Counted from the first letter of the stretch, positions 36,480 to 45,712 are shown. The stretch is 64,000 nt of DNA from Thalassospira tepidiphila MCCC 1A03514 (GCF_001662875.1 NZ_JPVZ01000003.1:1-64000), one strand, 5' to 3'. Notes: generated by a model not told the origin, from the sequence alone. Translations and numbers: made by a program.

Positions 36480-37163
36480 GTGCATAAGGTATCGCGCTTC
36501 TCAAAGGAGTTGGACTTTCTGAAACCTGCTTTTGAGCAGTTTTCAGAAAACTTGGACCAGTACGGGAACGTCTTCGATTGGGAAGAGTTACCTCACTACT
36601 TCAACGAACGAGCAACCATTTCGTTCCTTCAAGCTGCATGCTGGCAGTGCGGTTTGATTTCTATGGAAGAGTACGTGACGAAAAAGTACGTGGGGGAAGA
36701 AGAGAACGACGGCCGTTGTGATCTGTACATCTGTCAAAAACGGGGACAACGAACTGTGGAGATAGAAGCAAAGCAGCGGCTGCTTGTGCCAGGTACTAGA
36801 GATGGCACGATCAAAGGTTGGTTCTTGGAGGGTGATCTTGATGCATGCAAGAATCAAGGTGCTGACTTGCAAGCGAGTTTGACGTTTGTAATGCCTAGAG
36901 TACCTGTCTCAGCAGAATTTACCGAAGAAGAATACCTTGAGGTTGTGCAGAACGCACTCAACATTGCAATGGAGAGCGGTATCCATGCAGTGCATTTTTG
37001 GTGCCATCCGAAAGCTTGGAAACACGAAGAAGAGCCTCGAGGTGGCGGTGAAATGGCTCGCTGGCCTGGACTGTTGAGTTTGTTAAGGGTTGTGAACCTA
37101 AGTGAGGATGGAGAGGCGAAGGTTGGTCCAAACACGCTAAATTCTCCAATCCGCTTGGCGTAG
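36480..37163 (+). CDS. Unknown protein with PD-(D/E)xK-like motif
   Basis: A 227-residue protein I do not recognise. Its start is well set: AGGAGGG at 36468-36474 precedes GTG 36480. Residues GRCDLYI (Asp81) then VEIEAK (Glu94, Glu96, Lys98) fit the D...ExK core of PD-(D/E)xK nuclease folds, with further possible catalytic or metal residues uncertain. There are no membrane segments. Its base composition is AT-richer than pccA, which suggests recent acquisition. It is bounded by hairpins on both sides and is probably transcribed on its own. Confidence 0.75.
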   Translation: MHKVSRFSKELDFLKPAFEQFSENLDQYGNVFDWEELPHYFNERATISFLQAACWQCGLISMEEYVTKKYVGEEENDGRCDLYICQKRGQRTVEIEAKQRLLVPGTRDGTIKGWFLEGDLDACKNQGADLQASLTFVMPRVPVSAEFTEEEYLEVVQNALNIAMESGIHAVHFWCHPKAWKHEEEPRGGGEMARWPGLLSLLRVVNLSEDGEAKVGPNTLNSPIRLA

Positions 37164-37208
37164 GCAAGATTGTTGAAGCCTAGATCAGAAGTTGAATACT
37201 CCAAATAT

Positions 37209-37240
37209 GGCGCTGTCCGGTTATGTCGGCAGCGCCTTTT
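37209..37240 (+). terminator. Terminator after the PD-(D/E)xK-like gene
   Basis: GGCGCTG (37209-37215) pairs with CAGCGCC (37230-37236), extended by CCG/CGG past a single bulge, then TTTT and CTTT. Confidence 0.8.
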
Positions 37241-37444
37241 CTTTAACCTGTTCAAACACTTGTGTTTTCAAGGTCTTTCCGATCCGTTTCACGCATATTA
37301 AATACAGATAACGGGGCTTTACGGGGCGTTTGCACTGCCATATGGTCGTGAATTGAGGCCGTAATACCCTGTGAACATCGAGGTTGACTGCCAACGCATT
37401 GAACGTGCCTGCGGCCATCCAATAACAAGAAACGAGGCTTAAGA

Positions 37445-38179
37445 ATGTACAAGCTGATTGCTTTTGATGGCGACGATACCCTGTGGCACAACGAGCCACT
37501 TTTCCGCCAAGCCCATGTGCAGCTTCGCGAAATGCTGGGACATTATGTTGATCCCGAGCTGGTTGATGATCGTCTCTATCAGGCCGAGTTGGCCAACCTT
37601 TCCATCTATGGCTATGGCGTGACGGGCTTTACCCTGTCGATGATTGAAACGGCGATCGAACTGTCTGATCGTAAAATCAGCGCCGAGGACATCCATAAAC
37701 TGGCCGAAACCGGCAAATCCATGCTGCGTGCGCCCACCCGGATCATTGACGGGGCCGAAGACGTGCTGAAACAGTATGCCAAGCACCCGAATTACAAGGT
37801 AGTCCTGATCACCAAGGGCGATCTGATTGCCCAGCAGCTCAAGATTGATCGCTCCGGGTTCGAGGACCTGTTTGACGGGATCGAGATTGTCTCGGAAAAG
37901 GATCCGCTTACCTATCGCAACATCTTTGGCCGCTATGGCGTTGATCCCGAGGAAGCGATCATGATCGGCAATTCGATGAAATCCGATATTCTGCCGGTCC
38001 TTGCGTGCGGCGCGACCGCGATCCACATTCCCTATGAAATCACCTGGGTGCATGAAATGGTCGATCAGACCGAGATCGACAATGACAAGGTCATCACGGC
38101 CGAAAGCATTGCCCACGTGCCCGGGATTATCGAGAAACTCGAAAACCAAAAGACCAGCGGGAGTATGGAACATGTCTGA
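37445..38179 (+). CDS. HAD-superfamily hydrolase
   Basis: A 244-residue HAD protein with nucleophile motif FDGDDTLW (Asp8, Asp10), VVLITKGD as motif II, Lys in VSEKDPLTY, and MIGNSMKSDILPVLACG as motif III/IV. Motif III has Asn where Asp is usual before the Ser, a pattern seen in a subgroup of YjjG-like proteins. The substrate is unknown. Its last eight bases overlap the next gene. Confidence 0.87.
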   Translation: MYKLIAFDGDDTLWHNEPLFRQAHVQLREMLGHYVDPELVDDRLYQAELANLSIYGYGVTGFTLSMIETAIELSDRKISAEDIHKLAETGKSMLRAPTRIIDGAEDVLKQYAKHPNYKVVLITKGDLIAQQLKIDRSGFEDLFDGIEIVSEKDPLTYRNIFGRYGVDPEEAIMIGNSMKSDILPVLACGATAIHIPYEITWVHEMVDQTEIDNDKVITAESIAHVPGIIEKLENQKTSGSMEHV

Positions 38180-38555
38180 TTGCGCCGGTTCTGAAATGTC
38201 CACCGAGGCCGTTTTGGCCAACGGCCCGGCGGCCGATCTTGATCCGCAAACCAAGCTCGAACTCGAAGCCGCTGCCTTTCGTGGCCTTGTGATGCACCTT
38301 CAAGATCGCAAGGATGTTCAGAATATCGATCTGATGAACCTTGCCGGCTTCTGCCGCAATTGCCTCGCCAAATGGTATCTGGCAGCTGCCCGCGAACATG
38401 GTGTCGCCATAGATTATGATGGGGCGCGTGAAGTCGTCTATGGCATGACCTATGACGCCTGGAAGGATAACCATCAGGCACCGGCATCTGATGAACAGAA
38501 ACAAAAGTTTCAGGACACCGCCCATCTGCATGCCAAGATCCCCGGCGCGAAATAA
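38172..38555 (+). CDS. DUF1244 family protein
   Basis: A 127-residue protein whose core LEAAAFRGLVMHLQDRKDVQNIDLMNLAGFCRNCLAKWYLAAA, continuing to DYDGAREVVYGMTYDAWK, is the DUF1244 signature, with the invariant CRNC pair. The function is unknown; it is widespread in Alpha- and Gammaproteobacteria. GGGAG precedes ATG 38172. It overlaps the HAD gene and is followed by an acylphosphatase gene. Confidence 0.88.
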   Translation: MSDCAGSEMSTEAVLANGPAADLDPQTKLELEAAAFRGLVMHLQDRKDVQNIDLMNLAGFCRNCLAKWYLAAAREHGVAIDYDGAREVVYGMTYDAWKDNHQAPASDEQKQKFQDTAHLHAKIPGAK

Positions 38556-38594
38556 GCCCGGGATAAAACCATCGACAAGGGAGGAGGCCCGATC

Positions 38595-38909
38595 ATGACC
38601 GATACAAGCCCCGACCCGTCAACGGGGGATGGCAACATCGCCGTCCATGCCCGGATCGAAGGCCGGGTGCAGGGTGTGTGGTATCGCGCCTGGACCGTCG
38701 AAGAAGCCCGTAAACGCGATCTGACCGGCTGGGTGCGCAATCGCAATGATGGCTCGGTCGAGGCGGTCTTTTGCGGTCCGGCCAAGGGGGTGCAATCCAT
38801 GATCACCGCCTGCCATGAAGGCCCGACCCATGCGCGCGTTGATCGCATTCACGAAGAACCAGCACTTGAAGACGGGTTTGCCACGTTCGAGAAGCGCCCA
38901 ACCGCCTGA
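38595..38909 (+). CDS. acyP: Acylphosphatase
   Basis: A 104-residue enzyme that hydrolyses acyl phosphates. The substrate loop GRVQGVWYRAW carries the catalytic Arg, and GWVRNRNDGSVEAVF carries the catalytic Asn. About 12 extra residues precede the core. GGAGGAGG lies before ATG 38595. It is probably co-transcribed with the HAD and DUF1244 genes. Confidence 0.93.
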   Translation: MTDTSPDPSTGDGNIAVHARIEGRVQGVWYRAWTVEEARKRDLTGWVRNRNDGSVEAVFCGPAKGVQSMITACHEGPTHARVDRIHEEPALEDGFATFEKRPTA

Positions 38910-38955
38910 AACAGACTATGCGTCAAGTCATTGGCGGCTTTGTTAAACCGATTGC

Positions 38956-38998
38956 AAAAGCCTTTTTCCAATTGATTCTGGAAAAAGGCTTTTTCTTT
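38956..38998 (+). terminator. Terminator after acyP
   Basis: A perfect 15-bp stem (38956-38970 with 38979-38993) with an 8-base loop, followed by TCTTTAT. The A/T-rich flanks make it functional in both directions. Confidence 0.9.
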
Positions 38999-39080
38999 AT
39001 CGCACTGCGGTGGCATGGTTATGAAATCCTGACTGCATGGTCAGACGCAATGCGTCGGGAAATCAACAGGGAGACTACAC

Positions 39081-39932
39081 ATGACCTTTATCGCAAAATC
39101 ATTTGGCGTTGCTGCCATTGTTGCGACCAGTGCGCTTTGCGCGTTCGGCGCACAGGCAGAGCCGGAACAGAATGACGGCCTGAACGGCACGCTGTGGCTG
39201 CAGACCTCGGTCGAATACAAAACGACCGCTATGTCGGTCTATGCCGGGGCGACCCGTTTGCTTGATGCTGCCATTGGCGATCACAGCTGGACCGCAGCGC
39301 TCGAGCAGGACGGCAACTATATGACCAAGCCGCCGGCTGTCATTCTGGACGTGGATGAAACCGTTCTGGATAACTCCGCCTATCAGGCATGGGTTGTCAC
39401 CGACAAAACCCATTACAGCTCCAAAACCTGGGCGGCCTTTGTGCACGATATGATTTCCACCCCGACCCCGGGCGCGCTGGAATTCACCAAGGCGGCTGCC
39501 GCCCGCGGTGTTGAAGTCTTCTATGTCTCGAACCGCAAGGCACCGGAAGAAGAACCCACCATCGAAAACCTCAAGAAATATGGCTTCCCCTATGCGGATG
39601 AAAAGCATGTCATGCTGCGCGGCGAAGTCGAAGAATGGGGCTCGAACAAAACCCCGCGCCGGGCTGCTGTCGCCGAAGACTACCGTGTGATCATGCAGTT
39701 TGGTGACAACTTTGGTGACTTCACCGACGAGATTGATGGCTCGATCGCTGAACGTCTCGAAGTCATGGAAAAATACGGCAATTACTGGGGCGAACGCTGG
39801 TTCATGCTGCCCAACCCGAGCTACGGCTCGTGGGAATCTGCCGCCTTCGGTGGCGACTGGGGCAAGTCGGGCGACGAACGCCGTCAGGACAAACTAAATG
39901 CCATGACCCCGTGGGCAGGCCCGGCCGAGTAA
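39081..39932 (+). CDS. Secreted class B/C acid phosphatase (HAD)
   Basis: A 283-residue exported phosphatase. The signal peptide ends near GAQA-EPE (residue 26). The e(P4)/acid-phosphatase-B motif ILDVDETVLDN has Asp90 and Asp92, followed by VFYVSNRK and a final MQFGDNFGDF with the metal-binding Asp. No lipobox Cys, unlike Haemophilus e(P4), so the protein is probably free in the periplasm. It likely releases phosphate from nucleotides or other monoesters. Flanked by terminators on both sides. Confidence 0.9.
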   Translation: MTFIAKSFGVAAIVATSALCAFGAQAEPEQNDGLNGTLWLQTSVEYKTTAMSVYAGATRLLDAAIGDHSWTAALEQDGNYMTKPPAVILDVDETVLDNSAYQAWVVTDKTHYSSKTWAAFVHDMISTPTPGALEFTKAAAARGVEVFYVSNRKAPEEEPTIENLKKYGFPYADEKHVMLRGEVEEWGSNKTPRRAAVAEDYRVIMQFGDNFGDFTDEIDGSIAERLEVMEKYGNYWGERWFMLPNPSYGSWESAAFGGDWGKSGDERRQDKLNAMTPWAGPAE

Positions 39933-39957
39933 TCCCTGCCGCGTGCTTACGTTAAAG

Positions 39958-39983
39958 GGCGTCCCGACCGGGGCGCCTTTTTT
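39958..39983 (+). terminator. Terminator after acid phosphatase
   Basis: GGCGTCCC (39958-39965) pairs with GGGGCGCC (39970-39977) with one G-U pair, followed by six T. Confidence 0.85.
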
Positions 39984-40070
39984 ATATCTAACCTTCTGCG
40001 CGACCTCCGGGGTTCATCTTTGCCGTGTAATGGTGTTAGGGTCATGCATCAGGCTTTAACCGCTTTGCAC

Positions 40071-40102
40071 GCGCCACCATGCGTCACCACGCGCCACCAC
40101 GC
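40071..40102. repeat. Three 10-bp tandem repeats before EamA gene
   Basis: GCGCCACCAT, GCGTCACCAC and GCGCCACCAC follow one another at 40071-40100, then GC. The array ends eight bases before the EamA start codon and abuts the ribosome site AGGA, so copy-number change would alter the leader. Confidence 0.6.
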
Positions 40103-40110
40103 AGGATGTT

Positions 40111-41028
40111 ATGAAAGCGACTGCCAACGCCGCCACCCCGCACCGTGATCGTGTCCCACTGGCTGTCGGAACGATCATTTTTACCGTTTTCGCCCTGTCA
40201 CTGGGCGATGCGCTGATCAAGCAATCGAGCAGCCAGTTCGTCATCTGGCAAATATTCGTCGTCAGATCGGCAATCGCCATTCCCTTTCTGTTGGGCTATC
40301 TCGCCATTCGATCCCCGTCGGCCTTGCGCCTTGGCCATGCTTTTGGCTGGACCACGTTGCGCAGCCTTCTGCTGGTGGTGATGTGGGTTTGCTATTATCT
40401 GTCCCTGCCGCATCTGACCCTGTCTGTGGCGGCGGCAACCTATTACACCTTGCCGATTTTCATCACACTATTCAGCGCCGTCACGACCCGAACCAAAATC
40501 AGTAGAACCGGTTGGCTTGCCGTCATCATCGGCTTTGCGGGCGTGTTGTTTATTCTGCGTCCGGATGCCGGAAACTTTAATGGTTATGCATTGCTGCCGC
40601 TGTTCGCGGCCATGCTGTATGCGGTGGCGATGATCTTGACCCGCACCAAATGCCGGGACGAACATCCGATCAAGCTTTCGCTTGCGCTGAACATCGCCTT
40701 TGTTGCGGTCGGGGCCATTGCTGCGCTGGTGATCAGCCTGCTGTCTGATGACATGCGCGATGGCTTCCTTCTTGCCCCCTGGAGCACCATGACCCTGACC
40801 AGTTTGGGCACCATGGCGATCCTTGCGGCCTCCATCCTGATTGGCAGCATCGGGGCGGCCATTGCCTATCAAAACGGCCCGCCCGCCATGATCGGCACGT
40901 TTGATTTTGCCTATGTCGGGTTTTCGTTTGTCTGGGGTGTGGTCTTCTTTGCCGAAACCCCTGATGCCTTGTCGCTCGTCGGTATTGTCCTGATTGTCGG
41001 GGCGGGGATCATGGCCCTTCGGCAGTAA
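40111..41028 (+). CDS. EamA/DMT-family transporter
   Basis: A 305-residue inner-membrane protein with ten hydrophobic segments in two EamA repeats. The first repeat contains SLGDALIKQSSSQFVIWQIF and LSLPHLTLSVAAATYYTLPIF, and the second IAYQNGPPAMIGTFDFAYVGFSFVWG. The family moves metabolites such as amino acids, sugars or S-adenosylmethionine; the substrate cannot be inferred. Confidence 0.9.
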   Translation: MKATANAATPHRDRVPLAVGTIIFTVFALSLGDALIKQSSSQFVIWQIFVVRSAIAIPFLLGYLAIRSPSALRLGHAFGWTTLRSLLLVVMWVCYYLSLPHLTLSVAAATYYTLPIFITLFSAVTTRTKISRTGWLAVIIGFAGVLFILRPDAGNFNGYALLPLFAAMLYAVAMILTRTKCRDEHPIKLSLALNIAFVAVGAIAALVISLLSDDMRDGFLLAPWSTMTLTSLGTMAILAASILIGSIGAAIAYQNGPPAMIGTFDFAYVGFSFVWGVVFFAETPDALSLVGIVLIVGAGIMALRQ

Positions 41029-41042
41029 AATCAGACTTCCGG

Positions 41043-41807
41043 TTACTTCAGAACCCAGGAAAAGGCGCGTTTAAGCTCCGCCACCGCATTGGTGTCGTAA
41101 CACCGCCCATGCGCCAGAACGACATAGTCCGGCTTCCAGCCTATCATGGTCAGGACCGCCTTGCGTAGGGCCTCCTTATACCCGGCAAAGGTCAGGCGCA
41201 TGTCGCGTGGCGTGCTGCCATGCGGGTCCATGGTGCCAAACAGCCTGACCATAAACCGCCAGATCGGGCTTTTGATTTTAGGGGCTTCAAAGTTTTCGAT
41301 CAGGTCGGTCAGGATCAGGGTTTTGGACGCGGGATGGAAAAACACCGCCTCGTTCAAATAGCTGCCCCGTACCAAAACTTGTTCGATCTCACCGTCCCAC
41401 TCAGACTCCGGCGTATCGGCAAGTTCCGCATCAAAATTGACCGCAATCCCGACCGACTTGGCGCGTTTGATCACACCGGGCGCACAGAACGCCTTTGCAT
41501 CCGGATAGGCCTTTTGCCAGTCGGGTACACCGGCATAATGGATGGTGTTGGGCGCAATCAGATAGGCAACCTCGCCCAGCGCATCGACCTCGGCCTTAAG
41601 AGTTTCATTCAGCCGGATCGGCGAATGGACAAGCAGTTTGCCGCTTTGAAGTCGGATAACCGTCATCCGGGTCGGGAAGGGCAGTTTAAGCCCGGCATAC
41701 CGAAACCCGATCACCGGACCATCAAAGATCCAGACATTCTCGGCAATCGGTTTGGCGTGATCAAGCGGGGCATAGGTTTCGACAGAGAACATGAGGCGGT
41801 CTTCCAT
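41043..41807 (-). CDS. DUF4336 domain protein
   Basis: A 254-residue soluble protein with ENVWIFDGPVIGFRYAGLKLPFPTRM near the start, LLVHSPIRLNETL, APNTIHYAG, and VLAHGRCYDTNAVAELKRAF at the end. This is the DUF4336 pattern, which is related to metallo-beta-lactamase folds and keeps several His residues. The activity is unknown. ATG 41792 (MFSVETY) is an alternative start. It is convergent with the EamA gene. Confidence 0.82.
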   Translation of the reverse strand: MEDRLMFSVETYAPLDHAKPIAENVWIFDGPVIGFRYAGLKLPFPTRMTVIRLQSGKLLVHSPIRLNETLKAEVDALGEVAYLIAPNTIHYAGVPDWQKAYPDAKAFCAPGVIKRAKSVGIAVNFDAELADTPESEWDGEIEQVLVRGSYLNEAVFFHPASKTLILTDLIENFEAPKIKSPIWRFMVRLFGTMDPHGSTPRDMRLTFAGYKEALRKAVLTMIGWKPDYVVLAHGRCYDTNAVAELKRAFSWVLK

Positions 41808-41854
41808 CTATAAGGCGGGGGACGCAGGTACGGGCGGGGTGGCGGTAGCGGCGA

Positions 41855-43267
41855 TTATACAACCTTGCCCGGATTAAGCCTGCCATCTGGATCAATTGCC
41901 GCCTTGATGGCGTGCAGCAATTTCAGTTTTTCCACACTGGCATAATGCGCAAGCTCATCGCGCTTAAGCTGCCCGATGCCGTGCTCCGCACTGATCGATC
42001 CGCCAAGCTCGACAACAATGTCGTGAATGACGCTGTTCAGGCTTTCCCACTGCGCAAGATAGGCTTGCTTGTCCATGGTCGCAGGCTGGGTGAAGTTGAA
42101 ATGGATGTTGCCATCACCCACATGGCCAAACGGGCAGGGACGAATGCCGGGTATCAGCGCATCCGCACGCACCATGCCGCGTTTCAAAAGCTCGGCAACC
42201 TTTGAAACCGGCACGGATACATCATGCTTGATCGATCCGCCTTCATATCCTTGCGCCTCGGGGATGCCTTCGCGGATCGCCCACAGGTTTTTACGCTGGG
42301 CCTCGGACTGGGCAAGGGTCGCATCCGTCGCAAGCCCGATCTCAACTGCCTGCGCCAACAGATCGACCAGAAGTGTTTCCAGATCATCCTTCGGGCGCGA
42401 CGATGTCAGCTCGATCAAGACATGCCAGTTTGTCTTGGTCGCAAGCGGCCGCGTCAGGCCCTTCAAATAGGTCACCGACAGATCATGCGCAAAACTGCTG
42501 ATCAACTCAAACGCCGCAATCGCATCGCCGGTATGGCGGCGCGCGAGTGCAAGCAAGTCAATCGCACATTCCGGCGACGGCACGGCAATCCAGGCGGTGG
42601 CGATGTGTTTTGGCTGGGCAAAAAGCTTTAGCGTCGCCTTGGTGATAATGCCAAGCGTGCCTTCCGCGCCGATAAACAGATCGCGCAGGTCATAACCGGT
42701 ATTGTCCTTGCGAAGCTTGGACAAACCATTCCACACCGTGCCATCGGGCAACACGACCTCAAGCCCAAGGCAAAGATCGCGCGCATTGCCGTATCGAATA
42801 ACGTTCAATCCCCCGGCATTGGTGGCAAGGTTGCCACCGATCTGGCAGGTCCCCTCGGCACCCAGCGACAGCGGGAAAAGCAAATCCTGCTTCTCTGCGG
42901 CTTCCTGAATGTTTTGCAGGATCGCACCGGCTTCGACAGTTGCGGTAAAATCACGCCCGTCAATCTCGATGACGCGGTTCATGCGCTTAAGGTTGATCAG
43001 AACCTGTTTGCTATCGGCAACCGCCCCGCCGCACCGCCCGGTGTTGCCACCCTGTGGCACAATCGCGATGTCATGTGCGGCACAAATGGCAACTGCCTTG
43101 GCGACTTCCTCTGTGCTGGCCGGAAACAGGATGATCTCGGCATGGCCTTCAAACTTGCCGCGCGCCTCGGCATTGTGGGCTGCCAGCACATCGCTTTCCA
43201 TGCTGAACCCTTTGGGGCCCAGCAGGTCCTTTAATTCATCAAGTGCGGCTTCTGGCAGGAACGACAT
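41855..43267 (-). CDS. FAD-binding oxidoreductase (GlcD/D-2-hydroxyacid dehydrogenase family)
   Basis: A 470-residue flavoprotein with the PCMH FAD domain (IVPQGGNTGRCGGAV, then LGAEGTCQIGGNLATNAGGLNVIRYG) and the FAD-oxidase C domain ending in VVELGGSISAEHGIGQLKRDEL. Close relatives oxidise D-lactate, glycolate or D-2-hydroxyglutarate. The substrate is not certain. It lies 12 bases downstream of the Sua5-type gene and is probably co-transcribed. Confidence 0.9.
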   Translation of the reverse strand: MSFLPEAALDELKDLLGPKGFSMESDVLAAHNAEARGKFEGHAEIILFPASTEEVAKAVAICAAHDIAIVPQGGNTGRCGGAVADSKQVLINLKRMNRVIEIDGRDFTATVEAGAILQNIQEAAEKQDLLFPLSLGAEGTCQIGGNLATNAGGLNVIRYGNARDLCLGLEVVLPDGTVWNGLSKLRKDNTGYDLRDLFIGAEGTLGIITKATLKLFAQPKHIATAWIAVPSPECAIDLLALARRHTGDAIAAFELISSFAHDLSVTYLKGLTRPLATKTNWHVLIELTSSRPKDDLETLLVDLLAQAVEIGLATDATLAQSEAQRKNLWAIREGIPEAQGYEGGSIKHDVSVPVSKVAELLKRGMVRADALIPGIRPCPFGHVGDGNIHFNFTQPATMDKQAYLAQWESLNSVIHDIVVELGGSISAEHGIGQLKRDELAHYASVEKLKLLHAIKAAIDPDGRLNPGKVV

Positions 43268-43279
43268 GGTGTTGTTCCC

Positions 43280-44275
43280 TTACTTGCCGTCATGCGTCGC
43301 GCGCGGGGCGCTTGCGCGTTTCAGGCGGTCATTGATCGCAATGCCCAATCCGTTATCGGGGATCGGTGCAATCGCAATCCCGGCAAAGTGGCTCTGATCG
43401 GCTTCATGCAGCTTGGCAAACAGGTTGGCGGCGGCCTCGATATCATCGCCCGATTTCGAAAGCCACAACACCGCATCAAATCCCTTGGTATTGCAATCGC
43501 CAAAGCCGAGCAAAACCTCATGGCCATATTTCGCCGGATCGGCAGTGGTGGCGTCAAGCCGCACGGGCAGGCCCGGCGCATAATGGCTGGTCATCATGCC
43601 GGGGCTTTTGGGTGCGGTATCATCGGACTCTGCCATGACAACATCCGTACCCAGCAGTTCCGAAACCTGATCGGCCGTCACCCCGCCGGGGCGCAGCATC
43701 ACCACCCGATCCGTGGTCAGGTCAATCACCGTGCTTTCAAGCCCGACACCACACGGTCCACCATCCAAAATCATGCCAATCGCATTACCCAGCGACTGCG
43801 CAACATGGGCGGCTGTGGTCGGGCTGATCTTGCCAGACCGGTTGGCGGACGGGGCGGCCACCGGGCGACCCACCGCACGCAACAATTCACGCGCCATCGG
43901 ATGGGCCGGCACCCGCACGGCAATGCTGGGAAGACCGGCTGTGACCAGATCACAAACATCGCTGTTTGCCTGGCGCGGCAGAACCAATGTCAACGCACCC
44001 GGCCAAAACGCCGCGGCCAGCTTATCGGCCCGCGCATCAAACACCGCATGTTTGGCGGCGGCATCGCGGTCGGGGAAATGGCTGATCAGCGGATTAAAGC
44101 TTGGCCGTTTTTTGGCGGCATAAATCCCCGCCACCGCATCGGCATTGGTCGCATCCGCGCCCAGCCCATAGACCGTCTCGGTCGGAAAGGCCACCAGCTC
44201 ACCGGCGCGCAGCTTCGCTGCCGCCTGACTAAGGGCACCTTCGGAATAGGGACGGATGGTCAAAGCCGGGGACAT
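43280..44275 (-). CDS. L-threonylcarbamoyladenylate synthase, Sua5 type
   Basis: A 331-residue enzyme making the TC-AMP precursor of the t6A37 tRNA modification. The YrdC domain has LRAGELVAFPTETVYGLGADATN, KKRPSFNPLISHF, and the core VRVPAHPMARELLRAVGRPVAAPSAN. A C-terminal Sua5 domain follows (about residues 215-331), joined by a linker with SPGMMTSHYAPGLPV. I start at ATG 44275 (MSPALTIRP). Commonly annotated as sua5 or tsaC. Confidence 0.93.
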   Translation of the reverse strand: MSPALTIRPYSEGALSQAAAKLRAGELVAFPTETVYGLGADATNADAVAGIYAAKKRPSFNPLISHFPDRDAAAKHAVFDARADKLAAAFWPGALTLVLPRQANSDVCDLVTAGLPSIAVRVPAHPMARELLRAVGRPVAAPSANRSGKISPTTAAHVAQSLGNAIGMILDGGPCGVGLESTVIDLTTDRVVMLRPGGVTADQVSELLGTDVVMAESDDTAPKSPGMMTSHYAPGLPVRLDATTADPAKYGHEVLLGFGDCNTKGFDAVLWLSKSGDDIEAAANLFAKLHEADQSHFAGIAIAPIPDNGLGIAINDRLKRASAPRATHDGK

Positions 44276-44545
44276 CAAGCATTCCATGAAAAATATAGCG
44301 CTATGAGATACCTAGCGATGATGACCCCGAATGACAAGCTGCAACATCGACAACCGCAAATTGCGCGAATGTGGATTGAAAGCTCTGCTGCTTCGAATTA
44401 ACGTGGCCTCCGACAGGAAGAACTGCGACAAAAACGCGGTTCGCACTTGGTGAGTGTCAAGGCCTGCAAATCCGATTTTCGACCTGTCGCCAGACACCCG
44501 TGTCAGGTCCCCGAACGGTGCCATGCATCGCAAGGAGGGCCTTTC

Positions 44546-45712
44546 ATGCCAGCCAGACTGTTTTTAAAATCAACATCAATCCCGCCTGCAACAGCGATGT
44601 CGCTTGCCTTGGTCAATCTTGCCTCCTTTGTGTCGCAAGTGATCCAGATCGGGGTGATTGATACCTTGTTGCCATTGGCGCTGACCAATGCGGGGCTGGG
44701 CGAACAACATGGCGGCATGATGCTGTCGCTGTACTGGATTGCCGATCTGGTTGGCGGATTTTTTGTCGCCGCCATCCTTCGCAAGACCCATCCCGTGATC
44801 CCGCTTTTGATCAGCAGCGCGTCATTCTGTCTTTTGATTGCGGTTGTGATGTATGCGCCGCAATCGGTTTGGGTTCTGCCGGCAACACTGTTTGCCGGTG
44901 TCGGCCTGATCCTGCGCTGGGTGATCTGTGACGGGCTGATAGTGCAACTGGCACCCCGCGACAAGGTCGGTCGTGTTGTCGGGTTTCACGAAACCCTGAT
45001 GGGGCTGGGGATTGTTCTTGGCCCTATCCTGATCGGCTGGTTGGGTAATGATGCCTTTGCCATGTCAGGTCTGGCGGTGTTGGCAGGCGTGATTGCGCTT
45101 GTCTGTGCGTTTTTCCTGCCGACCATCGAAATGGCGTCGACCGGCAAGGGGGCCGGGGCCGCATTGCGGCGCTGGACGGATAACTGGGATCTGGTGGTCA
45201 TCGCCCTGGTCGCAGGCTTCGTTGAAATCTGCTTTTTGTCGGTTTTACCGCTTCAGGCCCAACGCGATACCGGGCTTGCCGATGCCGGTTTATGGATGGC
45301 GGCGGTATTTGTCTTCGGTGGAACCGTGTGTCAGCCGCTGGTGGGTTATATCTCCGACAAGGCCGGGCCAACCAAACTGGCCTCTCTGTGTTTCGGGCTG
45401 CTTTTGATCGGGGCTGTGCCAATGGCAGTGGCCGGATATGGCGTGATTGCCGCGTCCATCCAGTTCATGTTGGGCGTTGCTGTCGCCGGGCTTTATACCG
45501 CGGCTGTCCTGATTGCCGCCAGCGGACGCGGGCAGGGATATCAGGTCGGCGTGCTGGTGATTGTCTCGCAAAGCTATACGCTAGGCGCGATTGTTGGTCC
45601 GTCGGCGGGGACATCGCTTCTGGTGATGGTCGGAAGCTGGGCCTTGCCTGTTTTGGTGCTGGGTGCTGCGGGGCTGTCGATCGGGCTTTTGATGCTGCGC
45701 CGTCAGAGCTAG
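44546..45712 (+). CDS. MFS transporter
   Basis: A 388-residue MFS protein with about 12 TM segments. PRDKVGRVVGFHETLMGLGIVLGPILIGWLG forms the TM4-TM5 region and VGYISDKAGPTKLASL is the second-half motif A. The layout resembles YcaD/UhpC-like drug or sugar carriers; no substrate can be assigned. AAGGAGGG precedes ATG 44546. Confidence 0.85.
   Translation: MPARLFLKSTSIPPATAMSLALVNLASFVSQVIQIGVIDTLLPLALTNAGLGEQHGGMMLSLYWIADLVGGFFVAAILRKTHPVIPLLISSASFCLLIAVVMYAPQSVWVLPATLFAGVGLILRWVICDGLIVQLAPRDKVGRVVGFHETLMGLGIVLGPILIGWLGNDAFAMSGLAVLAGVIALVCAFFLPTIEMASTGKGAGAALRRWTDNWDLVVIALVAGFVEICFLSVLPLQAQRDTGLADAGLWMAAVFVFGGTVCQPLVGYISDKAGPTKLASLCFGLLLIGAVPMAVAGYGVIAASIQFMLGVAVAGLYTAAVLIAASGRGQGYQVGVLVIVSQSYTLGAIVGPSAGTSLLVMVGSWALPVLVLGAAGLSIGLLMLRRQS

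Noticed and set aside
38918-39175. An 85-codon frame after acyP
   Set aside because: It contains the acyP terminator hairpin and overlaps the start of the acid phosphatase gene in another frame.
43292-44401. A 369-codon + strand frame over the Sua5-type gene
   Set aside because: It is antisense to a gene with intact YrdC motifs and is rich in His/Gln/Arg as expected of a shadow.
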